From positions 1-33,981 of the forward strand of contig NZ_VJZE01000048.1 in assembly GCF_009377205.1 (NCBI RefSeq): 33,981 bases of DNA, in the 5' to 3' direction. This DNA comes from Streptomyces phyllanthi. Lineage in GTDB: Bacteria > Actinomycetota > Actinomycetes > Streptomycetales > Streptomycetaceae. Positions 31,465-33,981 of the stretch are shown piece after piece. A model generated the notes under the pieces. It worked only from the letters and a program-made list of their open reading frames with translations. It did no database searches and was not told the DNA's origin. Position numbers and translations under genes: made by a program. The stretch's first letter is position 1, and every line of letters starts with the position of its first letter.

Positions 31465-31872
31465 ATGGCTCAGGCGACATACCGACGCCCCCAGCGACCC
31501 GCGTTCGCCACCGGCCTGGTGGCATTCGGCGCGACCATGCTGGTCATCGGCGGCATTCTCGACGTGTTCCGCGGCATCATGGCCATCGCGGACGACGACA
31601 TCATCGTCAGCACGCCGAACTACGTGTTCAAGTTCGACACGACCGGCTGGGGATGGATCCATCTGATCCTCGGAGCCCTGGCCGTCCTGGTCGGCATGAG
31701 CCTCTTCAAGGCCCGCCCCTGGGCGCGTTTCGTCGGGGTGTTGCTGGCGGGCCTGCTGCTGATCGCCAGCTTCCTGTCCCTGCCGTACTACCCCGTGTGG
31801 TCGGTCGTCCTGATCGCGGTCTACGGCTTCATCATCTGGGCGCTCTGTGTCGACCGGCCGCGGGACAGATGA
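31465..31872 (+). CDS. DUF7144-like four-helix membrane protein
   Basis: These 135 aa start at ATG 31465, with AAGGAAG at 5-nt spacing. Four membrane helices are visible: FATGLVAFGATMLVIGGIL, WGWIHLILGALAVLVGMSLF, FVGVLLAGLLLIASFLSL and VWSVVLIAVYGFIIWALCV. The TGWGWIHL-x-LG signature after a short extracytoplasmic loop fits the DUF7144/SPW-like small membrane proteins of actinobacteria. Function unknown. It follows the SHOCT gene by 237 bp, so it may have its own promoter. Confidence 0.85.
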   Translation: MAQATYRRPQRPAFATGLVAFGATMLVIGGILDVFRGIMAIADDDIIVSTPNYVFKFDTTGWGWIHLILGALAVLVGMSLFKARPWARFVGVLLAGLLLIASFLSLPYYPVWSVVLIAVYGFIIWALCVDRPRDR

Positions 31873-31914
31873 CGCCACCGTGACGGGATGAGGGCCGCAG
31901 CCACGCGCTCCGGG

Positions 31915-31930
31915 GCGGCCTTCCGGCCGC
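31915..31930 (+). terminator. Small hairpin downstream of the DUF7144-like gene
   Basis: GCGGCC and GGCCGC flank a TTCC loop 43 bp after the stop of the plus-strand membrane protein gene. The stem is only 6 bp but all G/C. Confidence 0.4.
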
Positions 31931-32006
31931 AAGCTGACCCCTCACTCGTGTTCCCGGGCCGGGTGATCGAATGGCGCGGCCCGGCGCCGTGCGTGCTGTT
32001 CGGGCA

Positions 32007-32031
32007 GGGTGGGGAGCCGCCTGCCCCACCC
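32007..32031 (-). terminator. Hairpin terminator of the NarL-type two-component operon
   Basis: GGGTGGGG (32007-32014) pairs perfectly with CCCCACCC (32024-32031) across 9 nt, beginning 5 bp after the stop of the LuxR-type regulator on the minus strand. Confidence 0.65.
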
Positions 32032-32036
32032 ATGCG

Positions 32037-32717
32037 CTACGGCCGTGTCTGGCTGTTGCGCCACACCCAGGCCGCGATGCCGACGCGATTGCGTGCGCCG
32101 AGTTTGCGCTGGATGTTGGCCACATGGGTCTTGGCGGTGCCGGCGGTGATGAAGAGTGCGGTGCCGATCTCCGCGTTGGTCCGTCCTTGGGCCACGAGTC
32201 GCGCGACCTCGGCTTCCCTGTCGGTGAGGGGCTCCGTCGAGCCCCGGTGGTGGTCGCTGGAGCGCGGGGCCAGGTGGCGCAGCAGTCGTACGGTGATGGA
32301 CGGGCTGATGAGGACGTCGCCTGCCATGGCGGCGCGGACCGCTTCGGTGAGCAGGGCGGGTCCGGAACGTTTGAGCAGGAACCCGCAGGCGCCGTTGGCC
32401 AGCGCCGTGTAGACGTACTCGTCGAGGTCGAAGGTGGTGACGACGATGACCCTGGTCGGTTCCGCCGTGTCGGGTCCGGCCAGCAGGCGGGTGACCTCCA
32501 GGCCGTCCGGTCCGGGCATGCGGATGTCGGCCAGGACGACGTCGGGACGGAGCCGACGGGCGCAGTCGATGGCCGTGGCACCGTCGGCGGCCTCTCCCAC
32601 GGTGCGCATGTCGGGTTGCGCGTCCAGGATCATCCGGAAGCCGGTCCGGATGTCGCGCTGGTCGTCCGCCACCAGGATCCGGATGGGCGCCGTGGTCATC
32701 GTGTCCGTGGTGGCCAT
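32037..32717 (-). CDS. NarL/LuxR-type response regulator
   Basis: The protein has 226 aa from ATG 32717, behind GGAGGA. It carries a receiver domain with IRILVADDQRD, phospho-acceptor Asp in VVLADIRMPGPDG and Lys in GFLLKRSGP, and a LuxR-type helix-turn-helix at the C-terminus (LTDREAEVARLVAQGRTNAEI to TAKTHVANIQRKLGARNR). Its start lies 22 bp inside the 3' end of the upstream histidine kinase gene, so the two are translationally linked and form a cognate pair. Targets are not visible. Confidence 0.95.
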   Translation of the reverse strand: MATTDTMTTAPIRILVADDQRDIRTGFRMILDAQPDMRTVGEAADGATAIDCARRLRPDVVLADIRMPGPDGLEVTRLLAGPDTAEPTRVIVVTTFDLDEYVYTALANGACGFLLKRSGPALLTEAVRAAMAGDVLISPSITVRLLRHLAPRSSDHHRGSTEPLTDREAEVARLVAQGRTNAEIGTALFITAGTAKTHVANIQRKLGARNRVGIAAWVWRNSQTRP

Positions 32718-33979
32718 GGTTCCTCCGATGTCGTCGCCGACGTCGCTCCTGCGGGCATCCGCGCCGAGGGAGACATCGGCAGGACGGCCGTGACCTGCCA
32801 GGTGCCCGGGGCGGCGGGGCCCGCCGTGAGAGTGCCGCCGAGCGCTTCCACTCGTTCGGCCAGGCCGATGAGGCCGAGGCCGTGGCGGCGGTGTGCACCG
32901 CCGACGGGGTAGGCGGGGGCCGCGTCCGGACGGCCCGCCGGGGCACGGTCGTTGGCGACGACGACCACCAGGCATGAGCCGGTGCCGCCGTCGTGCGGGG
33001 GGCCCGGGGCGCCCGGGCCGTCATCGCAACCGATGCTGATCTCGATCCGGGCGGCCGTGGGGGCGTGCCGTCGGATGTTGGTCAGGGCTTCGGTCACCAC
33101 CCGGTAGGCGGTGGTGGCAGTCTCCCGTCCCGACGCTGCCGCCGCCTGGTGGTCGACGCTCAGGCGGGGGTTCGAGGGGCCCATGGCCGCGAAGTGACCG
33201 ACCAGGGCGGGAAGGTCGGCCAGCGTGGGCACGCGGGGCGGAACGGGGCCGGCGGCCGGTTCGCCGTCCGTGTCCCGCAGCATGTGCACCGTTCGGTCCA
33301 TCGAGGCGAGGGCTCTCTGCCCCGCCTCCTCGATGCGTTTCAGGGCCGCACCCACCTCGGGCTGCCCGGCCAGCACATGGGCGGCGGCCTGCGCCTGGAC
33401 CACCATGCCGGTGACGTCATGGGCGACGAAGTCGTGCAGGTCCCGGGCGAGTTCCAGCCGCTGGGTCCGGCGGGCCGCCGCGACGGAGCGCGCCCATGCC
33501 TCGTCCACCGAGCGCAGATGCAGGCCCACGGCAACGGCGACGCCCGCACCCAGCGACCAGTACGCCGTCGTCAAGAGCATGTTGGACATCGACTCGGGCC
33601 ACACGACCCGTACCATCAGCCCGGCCTCGGCCAGACAGATCACCGCGATGGCGACCGCGGCCCGCCCGAGCGCCGCCGCCCGCCTGGCCACCAGCACGGT
33701 CAGTGCCAGTAACGCCCCGGCCTCGCCCACGCCCCATACGGCGATCGGGGTCGTCACCCCGCCGCCGGCGAGCAGCACCGGGGTCACCCCGGCCGAGACC
33801 AGTGCGGCGAGTGCGGCCAGAGCCGCTGTCCAGGCCCGGGTGCGCTCGGGGAGTACGACGAGGACGACAACCGCGGACACGGCGAGGACGGCCGGGAGGG
33901 GGACCAGCGGACCGGCGGTGACCACTCCCACGACGGCCAGCGCGCCCACCCCGGCGGCTGCCGCCCTCGGTAACCACGG
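32696..33979 (-). CDS. NarL-family sensor histidine kinase, 5' end outside the window
   Basis: At least 417 aa from an internal GTG at 33949; the frame stays open to the window edge (PWLPRAAAAG precedes it), so the true start is probably beyond. Five or six membrane helices fill the first 150 residues. Then comes the HisKA_3 dimerisation motif ARDLHDFVAHDVTGMVVQAQ with its phospho-His, and a HATPase_c domain (EALTNIRRHAPT, then GLGLIGLAERVEALGG). A Gly/Pro/Asp-rich insertion lies inside the ATPase domain. A TTA codon at 33710-33712 (Leu in GALLAL) and another at 33971-33973, if coding, make it a possible bldA target. It overlaps the downstream response regulator by 22 bp. Confidence 0.92.
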   Translation of the reverse strand, partial: PWLPRAAAAGVGALAVVGVVTAGPLVPLPAVLAVSAVVVLVVLPERTRAWTAALAALAALVSAGVTPVLLAGGGVTTPIAVWGVGEAGALLALTVLVARRAAALGRAAVAIAVICLAEAGLMVRVVWPESMSNMLLTTAYWSLGAGVAVAVGLHLRSVDEAWARSVAAARRTQRLELARDLHDFVAHDVTGMVVQAQAAAHVLAGQPEVGAALKRIEEAGQRALASMDRTVHMLRDTDGEPAAGPVPPRVPTLADLPALVGHFAAMGPSNPRLSVDHQAAAASGRETATTAYRVVTEALTNIRRHAPTAARIEISIGCDDGPGAPGPPHDGGTGSCLVVVVANDRAPAGRPDAAPAYPVGGAHRRHGLGLIGLAERVEALGGTLTAGPAAPGTWQVTAVLPMSPSARMPAGATSATTSEEPWPPRTR

Positions 33980-33981
33980 CC

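Noticed and set aside
31942..33024. Minus-strand open frame across the NarL-type regulator and kinase end
   Set aside because: It is an out-of-frame shadow; the two-component genes in the correct frames have clear receiver, HTH and HATPase motifs and a ribosome site.

Overview
The window is high-GC actinobacterial DNA, most likely Streptomyces or a close relative. Signs of this are GTG and TTG starts, near-absence of TTA codons (only two lie clearly inside genes), a Hanks kinase with WD40 repeats, an unlinked STAS/HATPase pair, F420 genes and DUF families common in Streptomyces. I see no rRNA, tRNA, CRISPR array, transposase or phage module.

Layout. (1) 1-5.9 kb: the end of a cytochrome P450, a lone molybdenum-hydroxylase-type FAD subunit, a membrane Ser/Thr kinase with a seven-blade WD40 propeller, and a divergent STAS antagonist and HATPase pair. 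(2) 5.96-14.4 kb, minus strand: a polyketide operon running from a DUF5988-like small protein to an atypical stand-alone ketosynthase and then a single-module, fully reducing type I PKS (KS-AT-DH-ER-KR-ACP, no thioesterase). (3) 14.7-28.0 kb: a redox and regulatory island. An OmpR-type regulator overlaps cofD, followed by a small secreted protein. Divergent from it runs the operon acyl-CoA ligase, nitroreductase, 111-aa protein, fbiC. Then come an AcoR-like activator with a degraded AAA+ domain, a soluble histidine kinase, a receiver lacking its phospho-acceptor Asp, and a nitroreductase-like protein paired with a ubiquitin-fold (MoaD/ThiS-like) protein, divergent from a flavin reductase. (4) 28-34 kb: a hypothetical protein, a CPBP protease, small membrane or stress-type proteins (DUF6325, SHOCT, DUF7144) and a NarL-type two-component pair running off the right edge.

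The best candidate for an undescribed system is region 3. Two promoters more than 10 kb apart, one before the ligase-fbiC operon and one between the nitroreductase-like/ubiquitin-fold pair and the flavin reductase, carry the same array of three GTTGA/GTTGA/GTTGG direct repeats spaced exactly 11 bp. That is the spacing read by OmpR/PhoB-type regulators, and such a regulator is encoded beside the first array and translationally coupled to cofD. The genes can therefore be read as one regulon. It combines deazaflavin synthesis (FbiC, CofD, with no CofC or CofE here), two nitroreductase-fold proteins, a flavin reductase, an acyl-CoA ligase and a ubiquitin-fold protein without a terminal Gly-Gly. 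Its substrate and product are unknown; a modified deazaflavin or a deazaflavin/flavin-dependent pathway is inference.

The PKS operon has no visible connection to that regulon apart from position. Its product would be a reduced acyl chain of unknown length. Many proteins in the window carry short in-frame tandem repeats in their linkers, most strikingly inside the PKS ER domain.
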